64,000 nucleotides of DNA. Source: Metaphire vulgaris (Eukaryota > Annelida > Clitellata > Crassiclitellata > Megascolecidae). Location of the stretch: positions 11,249,145-11,313,144 of the forward strand of contig CM030852.1 of assembly GCA_018105865.1 (NCBI GenBank). The letters are read 5' to 3'. This document shows positions 44,178 through 54,721 of this stretch, piece by piece (positions within the stretch are counted from its first letter, which is position 1; each line of letters opens with the position of its first letter). Both the position numbers and the translations under genes were made by a program. The notes below the pieces were generated by a model. That model was not told the origin of the DNA, searched no databases, and was given only the letters and a program-made list of their open reading frames with translations.

Positions 44178-44257
44178 TTAACCCCTTAACCGTGTATTTA
44201 ACTGTAACTCAATGTAAAATGGACGGATATATCCGGGATCCCCAGTTAAGGGGTTAA
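44178..44257. mobile_element. piggyBac-like mini-MITE, TTAA on both sides
   Basis: TTAACCCCTTAACCGTG against CCCAGTTAAGGGGTTAA, the cleanest copy of the 78-bp family. Confidence 0.78.
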
Positions 44258-44633
44258 TAGCCTAATACAATTTACGATTTAGGTTTTCCAAAACATATTT
44301 ATTATTTATAGGGAAATTATTGCGAAAATGTTGAATTGTACTAGACTGGGAGTGACTTGCTTCCTGTATTTTGATTTTTGATAGCTTGCAAGAAACTACC
44401 GAACACATGCATGTCCGGTATTATCTCATTTTTTCACCGGACAAATAAGCAAAATACCGAACAGTCCGGCTAAAACCGAACATCAGGCAACCCATTAATG
44501 ACCTGGTTTTCCGAGATAGCATTTGAATCCGTTTGCTGCTTCAACTGTCACTCCCACCTCGTCCAAACTGTTCCATTTTCCTAGACCACTTTAAATCACA
44601 TTATTATCATTATGGAAAATCTACGGCTGCATT

Positions 44634-44813
44634 CAGTGTTTATTCTAGGCACCTTGACATTGGGGGGGGGGGGTTTGAAATGTTTGGGAGGACAAGATTT
44701 GTCTCTCCACGCTTTGGGGGGGATTTCCATCCCCCAAGCCAACATATACAATTTGGGGGAATTTTAAAACTGGGGGTGGAATTCCCCTAAAAACAGGCCT
44801 AAAATAAACACTG
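44634..44813. mobile_element. hAT MITE (CAGTGTTTATTCTAGG family)
   Basis: Ends match 53121-53308. No intact target duplication here. Confidence 0.68.
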
Positions 44814-44859
44814 GGCCTAATTATGTATCTATAAAAATTGCGAGCGAGTTACCTTGTCA

Positions 44860-45520
44860 TAACTACCGTTAAAATGGGGTGTCGGGGGTGTCTGGACACC
44901 CCCACTTTTCAGCCAAGGGGGTGTCCAATAACAGCAGGACACCCCACATAAACGCTTAAATTTTAGCATAAACGCGTAGAGCTTCTTAAAGTTTGGTCAC
45001 GTAGATAACAGATGAGGTAGATAACAGAACCTGGACTACTTGGGGATCAAGGAAGCAGTGACGCAGACTATAATTATTCAAATTTCGGATCGTTGGATTT
45101 TGCTTAAAATTATTAAACTTTCGCTATTGCGTCGGGGAATTTTCAGGACACCCCCAAGTTTCGAGGCAGATCGCCGCCTATGCTAGGCGTCCTCGATGGA
45201 GGCGGGAGGACGAGTATTATACGATGACTCGACCGAAGCTGCCGACTGTCTGCGGGCGTGAGGCGACCTTCGTACGAGAGACGTCAGATAGTCGCGGCAA
45301 GTGGGGTCATTGAGTCTACACAATACACACACACACACACTCTACACACACAGTAAGGTCTACACCCAACAGTCAACACTACAGTAAAGGTAACAGCAGA
45401 AATTGCAGAATGAACATTTCTATTTCTACTGCAGCCTGCAAGTCTTTTACCGCATTTATACCAGCCAGAGACTTAGTATTGCAATAGCAGCGCTCACCTC
45501 TCGATATATATATATATTAT
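44860..45520. other. upstream region of the cGLR-like gene, no feature with clear borders
   Basis: Contains GGACACCCCC repeats (44895-45150) and a short CA run at 45324-45343. No promoter element that I can support. Confidence 0.45.
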
Positions 45521-45527
45521 ACAGTGT

Positions 45528-45529
45528 GT

Positions 45530-45586
<57 letters not shown>
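45528..45586. repeat. (TA)n microsatellite
   Basis: TA run about 230 bases upstream of the cGLR-like start codon. Confidence 0.95.
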
Positions 45587-45589
<3 letters not shown>

Positions 45590-45811
45590 CTCTGATAGGC
45601 CGCTGTACCGTCCTAGGGCTCAAAGGGTTCAGACTATTTCTGAAAATCTGTAAGCCAGTTCACAAGTTCACATAGTCAACAAAATATTCATACCGCTTCT
45701 CACGCGACGTTTAGTGTGCAGTGGTCTTTTGGCAAATGTCTTGGAAACGAACGTATTGTATTATAATATTGATTTTCTAAACCGCGTTTTACTGCAAACA
45801 GCAACAAAAGC

Positions 45812-47809
45812 ATGGATGCCAAGAAAGAAAACATCAACCTAAGAAATTTCTGTCGTCAAATGCTGGATTTTTCCCATATTAAAGAGATAGCATGGGCAGG
45901 CAGCACCTTTGAACTTCCTGTGATATTTATACTCGAAAACTTAACCGATGTCGACATTTTGGTTTCTCGCAACCAATTTCGTGTCTTGCCTTACAATTGT
46001 GATTTTCCTGAAGCAACAGAGAACCATGGGCGCCTTTCCAATAAGAGGCATTGGGTAACTACCACAGAATTTTGGCCAAGAAAAACTGTGTTAAGAATCA
46101 ATTCCCAAAAATGTCACATCGGTTTCACGCAACTCGTCTACGACGACGAAATGAACAGAGACACGATTGCTATTATCCACGACCTTAGATGGATTGACAA
46201 CTGTGAAGTGTGTAACACTTCAACCTGGCTTACACAATCGGAACGCGACTGGAAAAGATTTGAACATTTCTTCAGAAGTTTCTTGAATATGTCTCATTTT
46301 AAAGAAGAAATGACAATAGATATAGTCGACGGCCTACGTTGCCCAATATGGCCAAAGGAGGCGAAGGAGTGGAAAACCAGAAAGCGCCATCACTTTTGGC
46401 CATCACGAGAAGTCATTGATTCGATTGTTGCTAATGGATGTCACTTAGTTGCAAAATCTCATGACAACCACGTGGAAAACATTAGTGAATGGAGATTTTC
46501 TTTTTCAGCAGCTGAACTGACTTTAATTCATAGTTGGAACTATGAGATGAAACTTATTTATCATCTCATACGCCTAATCAAAAATGATGTAATTAGAAAA
46601 TGTGAAAACATAAAACAAAGCCAACTCAAAACTTATCATTTCAAGACTTTGATGTTGTGGGCCAGTGAAAGGTACCCTACCGAATTCTGGATGAAAGAGA
46701 ATTTAGAGTCATCATTGAGAGAATTGCTTTGCATAATGATTGAATGGATGATTGAAAAGAACTGTCCAAACTACTTTATTCCAAGCAACAACATGTGGGA
46801 TAATATTCCTTCAGACTATGATTTTGACCTGGAAGCGCAAAGCATTCTTTCTTCAGTTGAAGATATAAAATGCTATATTAAAAGTAAAGAACAGAAAAGT
46901 GAATTGAAAATTGCAATTCCTAATAAATTACTTACAGCCATGCATCTGAAATATTATAGCCAATGTCACGTGTATCATGCGTTACATGGAATACAGCGAC
47001 TTTTGCCTTCAAATGCCTTGGAAGAAACAGAATATTTTACTTCAAAGATAAAATATCTGTACAGAGCTCTGACTATTCATCGAAATCTCGTCTCACGCAA
47101 ATTTGATAATAAAACTGAGCAAACAATGATTGAAGAGGCTCTAAGATGTTTTAAACGCTTCAGAGAAACAAAATTTGACGGATACACTCAGATTCAATTT
47201 TCGCTCTTTGACAGTCTTCAAGACATTTTCAGAAAAGTTCTTGATTCGAACATTGACTCCAAACAGAGTATTTATAACTCTACAAGCTGTTCTTCAATTA
47301 TGGAAACTCTTGCAAACTTAATGTTTGAGGGCCTTAACGACAAAATTGACAATCTGTTATATTTTATATGTTGCGCCTATGAAGCAAATTTTTATTTGAC
47401 TGCCTTTGACAATAAGTCTTATAAGATGAGACGCAATCACTGGATGAAGGCTTTGGAATTATGCGAGGAGGGACTCTCAAAACAGGACTCTGCAAAGGAG
47501 GAATTGGCACGTTGGATGCACCCTGCTGATCTGCATTTTATGGTTGCTGTGACAAAGGAATTCTCTGACATATTCGATGACTGCATTAATTCCGCCGTGA
47601 TCATTTCGAGTCCACGTCATGATGAATTTGAGACAAGTGAGTTTTCCGTTCACTTTAACTTAGTTGACTTTCTAAGATATGTTAGAATCCAATGCATGAG
47701 AAAGCTAGATGTCGATTTCAACGAAGACGAAGAGATACACCTCTTAGAGAGCTCGTTTGACGACAATCCAACTGCAAAGATCTTAGTCGAGGCTCTTCGT
47801 TTGGGTTGA
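45812..47809 (+). CDS. Mab-21 / cGAS-like receptor-type nucleotidyltransferase, intronless, 665 aa
   Basis: Unbroken single-exon ORF. Seen: G30-S31 followed by D46-x-D48, then IDIVDGL with D170, where the cGAS family carries its third acid (human SVDIILAL). The Mab-21 C-lobe motifs follow in order: EWRFSFSAAE at 226-235, YHFKTLMLW at 275-283, and NYFIPSNNMW at 320-329. Known: Mab-21/cGLR proteins with all three acids make 2'-5' or 3'-5' linked cyclic dinucleotides on sensing nucleic acid and signal to STING; several paralogues lack activity. Inference: the active site could be intact. The cGAS zinc-thumb HX5CC is absent. Residues 340-665 are mostly helical, Cys/Leu-rich and match no domain I recognise. 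The start is the first ATG after in-frame stops. The lack of introns suggests a retrocopy or a family of intronless paralogues. Upstream lies a (TA)n tract, downstream the 48.3-kb repeat block. Confidence 0.85.
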   Translation: MDAKKENINLRNFCRQMLDFSHIKEIAWAGSTFELPVIFILENLTDVDILVSRNQFRVLPYNCDFPEATENHGRLSNKRHWVTTTEFWPRKTVLRINSQKCHIGFTQLVYDDEMNRDTIAIIHDLRWIDNCEVCNTSTWLTQSERDWKRFEHFFRSFLNMSHFKEEMTIDIVDGLRCPIWPKEAKEWKTRKRHHFWPSREVIDSIVANGCHLVAKSHDNHVENISEWRFSFSAAELTLIHSWNYEMKLIYHLIRLIKNDVIRKCENIKQSQLKTYHFKTLMLWASERYPTEFWMKENLESSLRELLCIMIEWMIEKNCPNYFIPSNNMWDNIPSDYDFDLEAQSILSSVEDIKCYIKSKEQKSELKIAIPNKLLTAMHLKYYSQCHVYHALHGIQRLLPSNALEETEYFTSKIKYLYRALTIHRNLVSRKFDNKTEQTMIEEALRCFKRFRETKFDGYTQIQFSLFDSLQDIFRKVLDSNIDSKQSIYNSTSCSSIMETLANLMFEGLNDKIDNLLYFICCAYEANFYLTAFDNKSYKMRRNHWMKALELCEEGLSKQDSAKEELARWMHPADLHFMVAVTKEFSDIFDDCINSAVIISSPRHDEFETSEFSVHFNLVDFLRYVRIQCMRKLDVDFNEDEEIHLLESSFDDNPTAKILVEALRLG

Positions 47810-47819
47810 AATCAGCATC

Positions 47820-48300
47820 GGGAAAGCGACGATGCAAATCGAAGTCAGTTGAATTATTGTTGATTGGAATGACATTGATGGCGTATCGTTCCTTCGAAAT
47901 TCGCTTATTCGAAAATCATTTGGTTGAAAATCCGGCGTTTGCTTTAGTAACTACAACCTATGCCTATTCAAACGGCTGAGATCAGTTCGTCGCTGCTATC
48001 CAATCAATGTCAATGTCAATTTTTGTGAACTGTGATATTGACATCCACAACATTTGCTATTGACGATAAGATAGAATTTTAACCGTCGCATCATATTTTT
48101 CTACGTATCTTTCTAGCTTATCTACTCTGGTAAAGGGTCTACCATCAATTTGGGATATTTTGGACAATTTGTATAACTTTTGGACAAACGAAAAAGGGCG
48201 AAGAAAAATGTGTAAACTCATTTGTATCTATTATGATATTAAACAATAATGCTTTTTGTCCAATAACTTTTGATGTTTAAATTAAATGTTGGATACACAC
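47820..48300. other. 3' flank of the cGLR-like gene
   Basis: AT-rich; no clear polyadenylation signal close to the stop. A TTTGGACAA motif repeats at 48160-48320. Confidence 0.45.
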
Positions 48301-48301
48301 T

Positions 48302-48510
48302 ATTGTCCAATTCCATAAATTCTGATGTTTTAGTCTAAGTCAGTCAAAATAACTACGTGGTGGGCTGCATTATACCCTAATAGCAGACGATAAATACACA
48401 GCTATAGTAATGTTGTGAACAAGGAATTAGTGAATAGTGAAAATGCTTGAGCAAGTCAGCAGTACTGTAGACTCCGGTAGACCAGGGCGAAGTCATTAGG
48501 ATTCCTGAAG
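48302..48510. repeat. diverged repeat, second copy at 51535-51740
   Basis: Shared stretches: TGATGTTTTAGTC/GGATGTTCTAGTC, GTGGGCTGCATTA, GCAGRCGATA and CAAGTCAG. Confidence 0.7.
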
Positions 48511-48568
48511 GGTGAACATGCATGAGGAAGTCAGTAGAGCTTGTGATTGACCAGTCTTGCATAACGGA

Positions 48569-48855
48569 CAGGCCCGTCTTTACGTGTTAAAAATCGGGCA
48601 CAGTGCCCGGGGCCTCGCGCATCTTAGGGGCGCCGCGCGCAAACATGTTTTTGCTTGTCAGCATCCAAAAACTTTTGGAGATGACCTTTTTGCTTGCCAA
48701 CAGTCAGAAATGTTTTGGAGATGACCTTTTTTGCTTGTCAACATTCAAAAACGTTTTGGAGATGGCCTTTGTTTCTTGTCAACATTTGATCTTCACATCT
48801 AGGGCCCCGCAGGCCGCCAGGTGCCCGGGGCCTCACACAGGTATAAGACGGCCTG
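48569..48855. mobile_element. hAT-type MITE, TSD ATAACGGA
   Basis: Ends CAGGCCCGTCTTTACG / (reverse) CAGGCCGTCTTATACC; perfect duplications at 48561-48568 and 48856-48863. Four GACCTTTTTTGCTTGTCAACA-like motifs at spacing near 40 bp. Confidence 0.88.
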
Positions 48856-49720
48856 ATAACGGAAGCAATCAGCAATAGGCTGATAGGGTTGAAATATGAA
48901 CTGACTTTGCTAAGTGCGAGATATTTGGGTAGTGTGAACCTAAAGAAAGCGGTAATTGTATTTAAACTGCATTCAACGCTTCCTTCAATCCGTGTAATTC
49001 CATCGTTCGGTTCTAGTTTTCCATGTAGCTCCCACGGTCATGAAAAGTTGCAGGATAGTTACTATGCATGGCCAATACTATTGCCTGCATGTGAAGTGTA
49101 GAGTTCGTCGACTATCGAAATGCAACAGGTTCATGGTGGCCAATTAGGAGATATGTAGAGTGGCAAATGATGATGGCAATGCAAAATTTCCGAGTTACAA
49201 CTGTCAGTCATAACTGTGACTTTGCATCACCATTCGTAGCGGTTAAAGCCTAGACTAGCTATGCATCCAAAGACCGACTCACACCTCAGCGTGGTGGAAG
49301 AGTGAACACCCAAGTAACAGGGACCTAGCGACGGGGCGTATATCGGTATATATGTTACAGTCAAACTGTGAAACCAGTGATTTCACGAAATCCCTAAACA
49401 AGTTAGTCATTTCATGAAGTCACCATTTCACTTAGTGATTTCATGGAAACGCTAAAAACTCTAGGGATTTCGCGAATTTACTGAAAAAGTGGGTGTGGCA
49501 TTACACAATTTCACTAAAGGCTCATTCAAGCGTAATATTGTTCAGGTAGTCGGTCTGCACTTCGACCGACATAGCTGATAACAATGGATCAGTCAAGGTT
49601 TATAAATGGACGGTCAGTAAAGATTTGAAATGGCACAGTGCAAGGTTTGAAATGGCACAGGTTTGAAAATGGAACAGTCCTAGTATAGAAAATGACGGTT
49701 TGGGTAAACGGTCTACATTA

Positions 49721-49931
49721 GTATGCGCACCAGTAGTTTGCGCACCTGGGAGTTTGCGCACTAGGAATTTGCGCACCAGGGGCGTACCAGGGTTAGGATT
49801 AGAGTTAGGGTTAAAGTTAACCCTCAACCTAACTCTAACCTTCACCCTAACCCTAAACCTAACCCTAAACCTAACCCTTACCCTAACCCTGGTGCTCAAA
49901 TTTCTAGTGCGCAAACTACTGGTGCGCATAC
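49721..49931. mobile_element. nested MITE (TA target) with telomere-like core
   Basis: Ends GTATGCGCACCAGTAGTTTG inverted at 49912-49931, TA on both sides. GTTTGCGCAC is repeated inside; the core has GGTTAG then CCCTAA units (49792-49888). Confidence 0.82.
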
Positions 49932-50336
49932 TATGCTGCACCGGGTAAACAACAGATGAAACCTTTATTATTAGTCTAAGCAGTGGCTGGCTGCAGTTAC
50001 TGAGCATCTATCTCTAAATAGACAAGTTGGCCTGCCGATTCTGTCAGTTAAGGTTTGAAAATGGCACAGAAGAATTTCGGAAGAAGTTATTCGAAAAGTA
50101 TGAAGCCTGTCAGAAATATCTTATCCCGAAAGAGGTAAATGCAAACCTGAAATATGAACACCGTAGTGATGCTTCAATTTCTTGTGTATGTTACTAATAA
50201 AGCCGTAGTTAACTTATAAGCCTACTCCAATTTATTGTGCATGCGTTAACCTTCCACTTTGAAAGTTGTTTATGTTAATTTCTTAATCGCACGATTAGGC
50301 TAAACGTGCTTTAAAAAATTGATCGTTTGGGGAGCA

Positions 50337-50350
50337 CTAATAATAATAAC

Positions 50351-50387
<37 letters not shown>

Positions 50388-50401
50388 TTAATAATAATAA
50401 A
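50337..50401. repeat. (AAT)n microsatellite
   Basis: AAT run with AAC and ATT interruptions. Confidence 0.92.
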
Positions 50402-50914
50402 TTCCTGGAGTTTTTAGTGTGTTCATGAAATCATCAAGTGCCTGAATGAGCCTTTAGTGAAACTGTAATGCCACACCCACTTTTTCAGTAAATTCGCGAA
50501 ATCCCTAGAGTTTTTAGCGTTTTCATGAAATCACTAAGTGAAATGGTGACTTCACGAAATGACTAACTTGTTTAGGGATTTCGTGAAATCACTGGTTTCA
50601 CAGTTTGACTGTAACATATATACCCCCAAAATCAGTCTACCTTAAAGTTTTTATGTGATTTACATGTGGTTATGTGTGGTTTATATGGTTTATGTGGTTT
50701 ATAGTTAAGACTTATACCCACCCAAATTATTTATACCCTCCCAAATCAAATTCCTGGCTACGCCCCTGCCAAGTAAGGGATTGCCTGCTGAGGCTATGCC
50801 ATCAGTGGCGAAGGACTTGTCCGAAGTACCGCCTAGGGCGTTACGCGACATGGACAGGCTCAGCAGGAGCCCTGCAAATGGATGGCCAACGTGAGCGGCA
50901 AGCACCGTGGGCAG

Positions 50915-51103
50915 CAGTGGCGGCTCCAGAATTTGGCAAGGGGGGCCGTTGAGGTGGCGACTTCTAATCATGGTGGGCCAACCATTTGTTGTTTAATGTA
51001 TGGAGCATTAAGTATAGGGTCCAAACTGGGAAGCCACTGGATGGGCCAGGCACTCAATAGGGGGCACGGGCCCCCTGCCCCCCCCCTGGGGGAGCCGCCA
51101 CTG
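50915..51103. mobile_element. hAT-type MITE (CAGTGGCGGCTC family), TSD GTGGGCAG
   Basis: Ends CAGTGGCGGCTCCAGAATTT / (reverse) CAGTGGCGGCTCCCCC; perfect duplications at 50907-50914 and 51104-51111. About 190 bp, like 54534-54721 and 57012-57202. Confidence 0.9.
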
Positions 51104-51534
51104 GTGGGCAGCAGCGCGGTTCTTATCGTCTGCGGCAGAAGAGGAACCTAGATGTACACAAGACGAGATACACGACAAGGCGCAAACTGGGTGCATCCTG
51201 GTACAACGGCAAGTCGACTGCAGGGACAGGAAGAGATCGGGGTGCTCAGCTAGCTGGTTCTACTATCCCCACAGAACGAACAGGAATGGGTAAAACGATA
51301 AAAAGTAGACTGTCTACTACGCACAGCACAAGACAGATCACGATGGAGAACACATTCTTGTAGCCAAGCGACGACGGCACAATGACTTGACTTGAGCTTT
51401 GCGTTTTCCTATTTCCTAAAAGATACCGTACCTTTGTCTAGACTCTAGAGCATAATGCGGTATAAAGCAACCTCAACAGGTTTTGCAGCATAAAGCTCCT
51501 AGCCTAGTTCGACGCAGCTGAATACACATCATTG

Positions 51535-51740
51535 TCCCGTGACATACAATTCGGATGTTCTAGTCTGAATGATTTAAAATAACCAGGTTGTGGGCTGCAT
51601 TAGGCCAAAATGCAGTAGCAGGCGATACAGTCATGCAGTTATAACAATGTTATAGACGAGGCCGTGAAGGAAGAAACTGTGCAAGTCAGTTAGGCCTATA
51701 TAGTCCTCGATAGACCTGAGTCTTGCGGCATTCAGACGTT
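51535..51740. repeat. diverged repeat, first copy at 48302-48510
   Basis: See shared stretches in the other copy; same orientation. Confidence 0.7.
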
Positions 51741-51998
51741 TCATCTCAGAACTGTTCACCTGCGGGAAATTCATTGCGGACTATTCGTCTCAAGGACCTC
51801 CGGATCTTTCATTAACAGGGCGCTTCTCCAGCGGACTATTCATCTCGGGCGAAGTAAAAATATAAGAAAAGTAAAACGTATTGAAGCATTGTATGATCTC
51901 TGAAGCAAAATCTATCAGTGTTTTCCTTTGACATCCGTTGCCCGCCGTTGAGGAAGCCAATCCTACCGATAAGATTTCAAGATGCTTAGGTCGCTATG

Positions 51999-52000
<2 letters not shown>

Positions 52001-52036
<36 letters not shown>
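52001..52036. repeat. (AAT)n microsatellite
   Basis: AAT run before AACAAGGTTTAGAGTGGTTC, a repeat seen again at 54785. Confidence 0.92.
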
Positions 52037-52429
52037 GCTATAATAATAATAACAAGGTTTAGAGTGGTTCAGTACTTCAGTAGGGTCTGCCCTGGTCCAT
52101 GTGTGAGAATCACTGTTGCACCCATCCAAATCTAGTATCCATTAATGACAATGTTATTATTTTGGAAAATTTGCGGTGTTCTACATTAATGTAGGCCCTA
52201 TCTATCAAAAATGCGAGCGAGTTCCCTTGTCGTAACTATACCGTTAAAATGTTTCAGCAGAGGCCAAACCATTGGGTGTATTCTTCATAATTCGCTTTTG
52301 CTTTGAGCGTTTTATTTTGACAGAAACATATTTGCTACCGACTCCTTTGGATTTGCAAATTCAAAGATATCTTGCTGTTGCGCATGCCAGTTAGCCATGC
52401 TTGCCGCGGTTGCCGCTATGCCGTTTCCG

Positions 52430-52575
52430 GGGAGGGATGCCCTTTCCCCGGACATTTCAAATACCCCAGAAAATTTTGGCATACTATATCAACTTACAGC
52501 ACTCCCCTAAGCCCCCCCTAGCTGACTTTCCCCGGCTTTGTCAGTCCCCCGCGGAGTCCAGGAGTCTAGATTAGC
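52430..52575. mobile_element. truncated hAT MITE (CAGTGTTTAATCTAG family)
   Basis: CCGTTTCCGGGGA, CATTTCAAATACCCC and GGAGTCTAGATTAGCCACTG match 53777-53982 internally. Confidence 0.68.
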
Positions 52576-52767
52576 CACTGGCCACAGCCGAGGTTAGTGT
52601 CTTACAAGAGACCTACGATCCTGCGTGTTTGCGCTTCAAATTATTTTCAGCCTTTCGTTACGGTCAAACAGATATCTGTATATTGTTCTATGTTTTGTCG
52701 GGCGACATAACCTGAGCCGCGGTCTATCGATTAAATCACGAATAAGAGAAACTGAATTCGTAATGCG

Positions 52768-53072
52768 CAGTGGCGTCGCCAAGAGGAGTTTGGGGGTTTT
52801 AAAAACCCCTTGGCTGCCGACGAAAAAATTTCATGTCCTTCCATACTTTTTTTATTTTTGGACTCGATTTTGGGGGTCAAAACCCCCTTGGCTGGCTGCC
52901 GACTCAAAATTTCTAAGTGCTATAGAATGTAGAGGTGTAAGGTGACGACCTCTTTTTCTCCTTGTCAGCATCTGGAAAGGATAAAATACAAGAAGGCAAG
53001 ATGAGGATGACCTTTTCTGGTTACGATGAAAACCAACCCTCCCCCCTTCCCGAAATTCTGGTTACGCCACTG
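52768..53072. mobile_element. hAT-type MITE, TSD GTAATGCG
   Basis: Ends CAGTGGCGTCGCCAAGAGG / (reverse) CAGTGGCGTAACCAGAATTT; perfect duplications at 52760-52767 and 53073-53080. Confidence 0.87.
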
Positions 53073-53120
53073 GTAATGCGTATTTGTGTTAGATAGTCTA
53101 GAACAAAAGCATCACTTACT

Positions 53121-53308
53121 CAACGTTTATTCTAGGCCTGTTTTTTTTTGGGGGGGGGGAATTCCCCCAAAGTTTTAAAATTGCCCCCAAAATTTGTATA
53201 TGTTGGCTTGGGGGATGGAAATCCCCTCCAAAAGCGTGGAAAGACAAATCTTGTCCTCCCCAAACATTTCAAACTCCCCCAATGTCAAGGTGGCTAGAAT
53301 AAACACTG
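53121..53308. mobile_element. hAT-type MITE, TSD CACTTACT
   Basis: Ends CAACGTTTATTCTAGGCC / (reverse) CAGTGTTTATTCTAGCC; perfect duplications at 53113-53120 and 53309-53316. Confidence 0.87.
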
Positions 53309-53704
53309 CACTTACTGTAGATGGCACTTCTTAAGATGCATACAGTAGATGTGCAATTCAAATTCAACAACTGTATATGCTAAAGTCTTGCTTTAGTTTT
53401 GATGGGAGCATGGTCGCGGAGGAAGAGCGAGAATTGTACATGTCATAAACAATTTAATGCAATTAAAAGGGATTGAGAGAGATCGTCACCTCGACAATCA
53501 CTTGTAGTTGGTTTTTGCGTCAAATCACCTGGACCCACCCGACCTATACTTGGCGTTGTGCGACCGGTTCCAGTCAGAACACTTTAGTTAACCAACGTTG
53601 AGCGCGGTTAGTACTTGGGTGGGTGTCCATCCCGGGATCTAGTGGCGTCGTCGACCAGCCAAGCCGTCCATCGCTTAAACAACGATACATTGGTAGCAGT
53701 GTTG

Positions 53705-54037
53705 AGCTGCGAAGGTAAAACTTGGGTCTGGAGATAGTAGTGGCAACCTACTCTGGATTAATGGCGAACGCCGGCCCAGTGTTTAATCTAGGCCGTTTCC
53801 GGGGGGAAATTTGCCCTTCCCCCACTCCCCGGAAATTTCAAATTCCCCCACCCCCGGAAATTTTGGAATACTACATGGACTAACAGCGGCCCCTAGCAGA
53901 ATTCCTCCCCGGCTTCGTCAGTTTCCCCCTCCCCGGCTTTTTCAGTTACTCCCCGGAGTCCAGGAGTCTAGATTAAACACTGCGCCGGCCCCTAAGCTCG
54001 CTCGCTCGAGTATCGGACTACCTTTATCTTTTAGGCT
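53705..54037 (+). mobile_element. SINE interrupted by a hAT MITE
   Basis: TGGCAACCTACTCTGGATTA and GGCGAACGCCGGCC, then after the insertion GGCCCCTAAGCTCGCTCG...GACTACCTTTATCTTTTAG. Body resembles the copy at 28490. Confidence 0.6.
53777..53982. mobile_element. hAT-type MITE, TSD CGCCGGCC
   Basis: Ends CAGTGTTTAATCTAGGCC / (reverse) CAGTGTTTAATCTAGACTCC; perfect duplications at 53769-53776 and 53983-53990. Confidence 0.9.
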
Positions 54038-54130
54038 ACCTGTTAGGCCCAAATCGGACTACCTTTACCTTTTACCTGTTAGGCCCAAATGTTTTGCCAA
54101 TACAGCATCAATTGCAGTGATGAGCAGCCG

Positions 54131-54409
54131 CAGTGGCGGTTCCAGGACTTCTTGGTGGGGAGATGAAGTGAATTCATAGAAAGTTGGTGGGTGGGGGATG
54201 AAAATAGAAGGAAAAATCTATAAACTTTGCCGGAAAGGCTGGACAAGAAATTTTATCCCTGATTTGACTATACTTTTACCGAAAAATAGGTTGACAAGCA
54301 AAAAGAAGACTTTTACCCAAAAATATCTTTCGCAAGCAAAAAGCGCAAGCCCGGAAGTCCGGTGGGTGGATGTATCCCCACTCATCTCCCCCACGTGGAA
54401 CTGCCACTG
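54131..54409. mobile_element. hAT-type MITE (CAGTGGCGG family), TSD AGCAGCCG
   Basis: Ends CAGTGGCGGTTCCAGGACTT / (reverse) CAGTGGCAGTTCCACGTGG; perfect duplications at 54123-54130 and 54410-54417. Close relative of 8559-9088. Confidence 0.9.
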
Positions 54410-54533
54410 AGCAGCCGTATTAATCCCTATTGATCTCCGAGTAGTTCGTGCCTTCTTGATTTAGCATGCATGATTAACGTAGGCCTGATCCTTTTCAATG
54501 AACAGTCACCGCCGAAACTCCAGTGGACAACGG

Positions 54534-54721
54534 CAGTGGCGGCTCTAGGATTTGGCAAGTGGGGGGGCCGTTGGGGTGGCAACTTCTAATCATGCGGGGG
54601 CCAACCATTTGTTGTTTAATGTATGTAGCATTAAATATAGGGTCCCAACTGGGGGGGCACTGGGGGCAGGCTCTCAATAGGGGGGCACGGGCCCCCCTGG
54701 CCCCCGGTGGAGCCGCCACTG
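54534..54721. mobile_element. hAT-type MITE (CAGTGGCGGCTC family), TSD GACAACGG/GACAACAG
   Basis: Ends CAGTGGCGGCTCTAGGATTT / (reverse) CAGTGGCGGCTCCACCGG; 188 bp. Confidence 0.87.

Larger units (their letters stand above)
49345..50624. mobile_element. 1.28-kb element with long (about 200 bp) terminal inverted repeats
   Basis: 49345-49545 is inverted at about 50405-50624: TATATGTTACAGTCAAACTG, ACTTAGTGATTTCATG, AAAGTGGGTGTGGCATTA. No protein fits inside. A nested MITE (49721-49931) and an AAT run (50337-50401) lie within. Confidence 0.82.

Noticed and set aside
53811..54179. 122-residue ORF as a gene
   Set aside because: Lies across a TSD-flanked MITE and the 3' half of a SINE.
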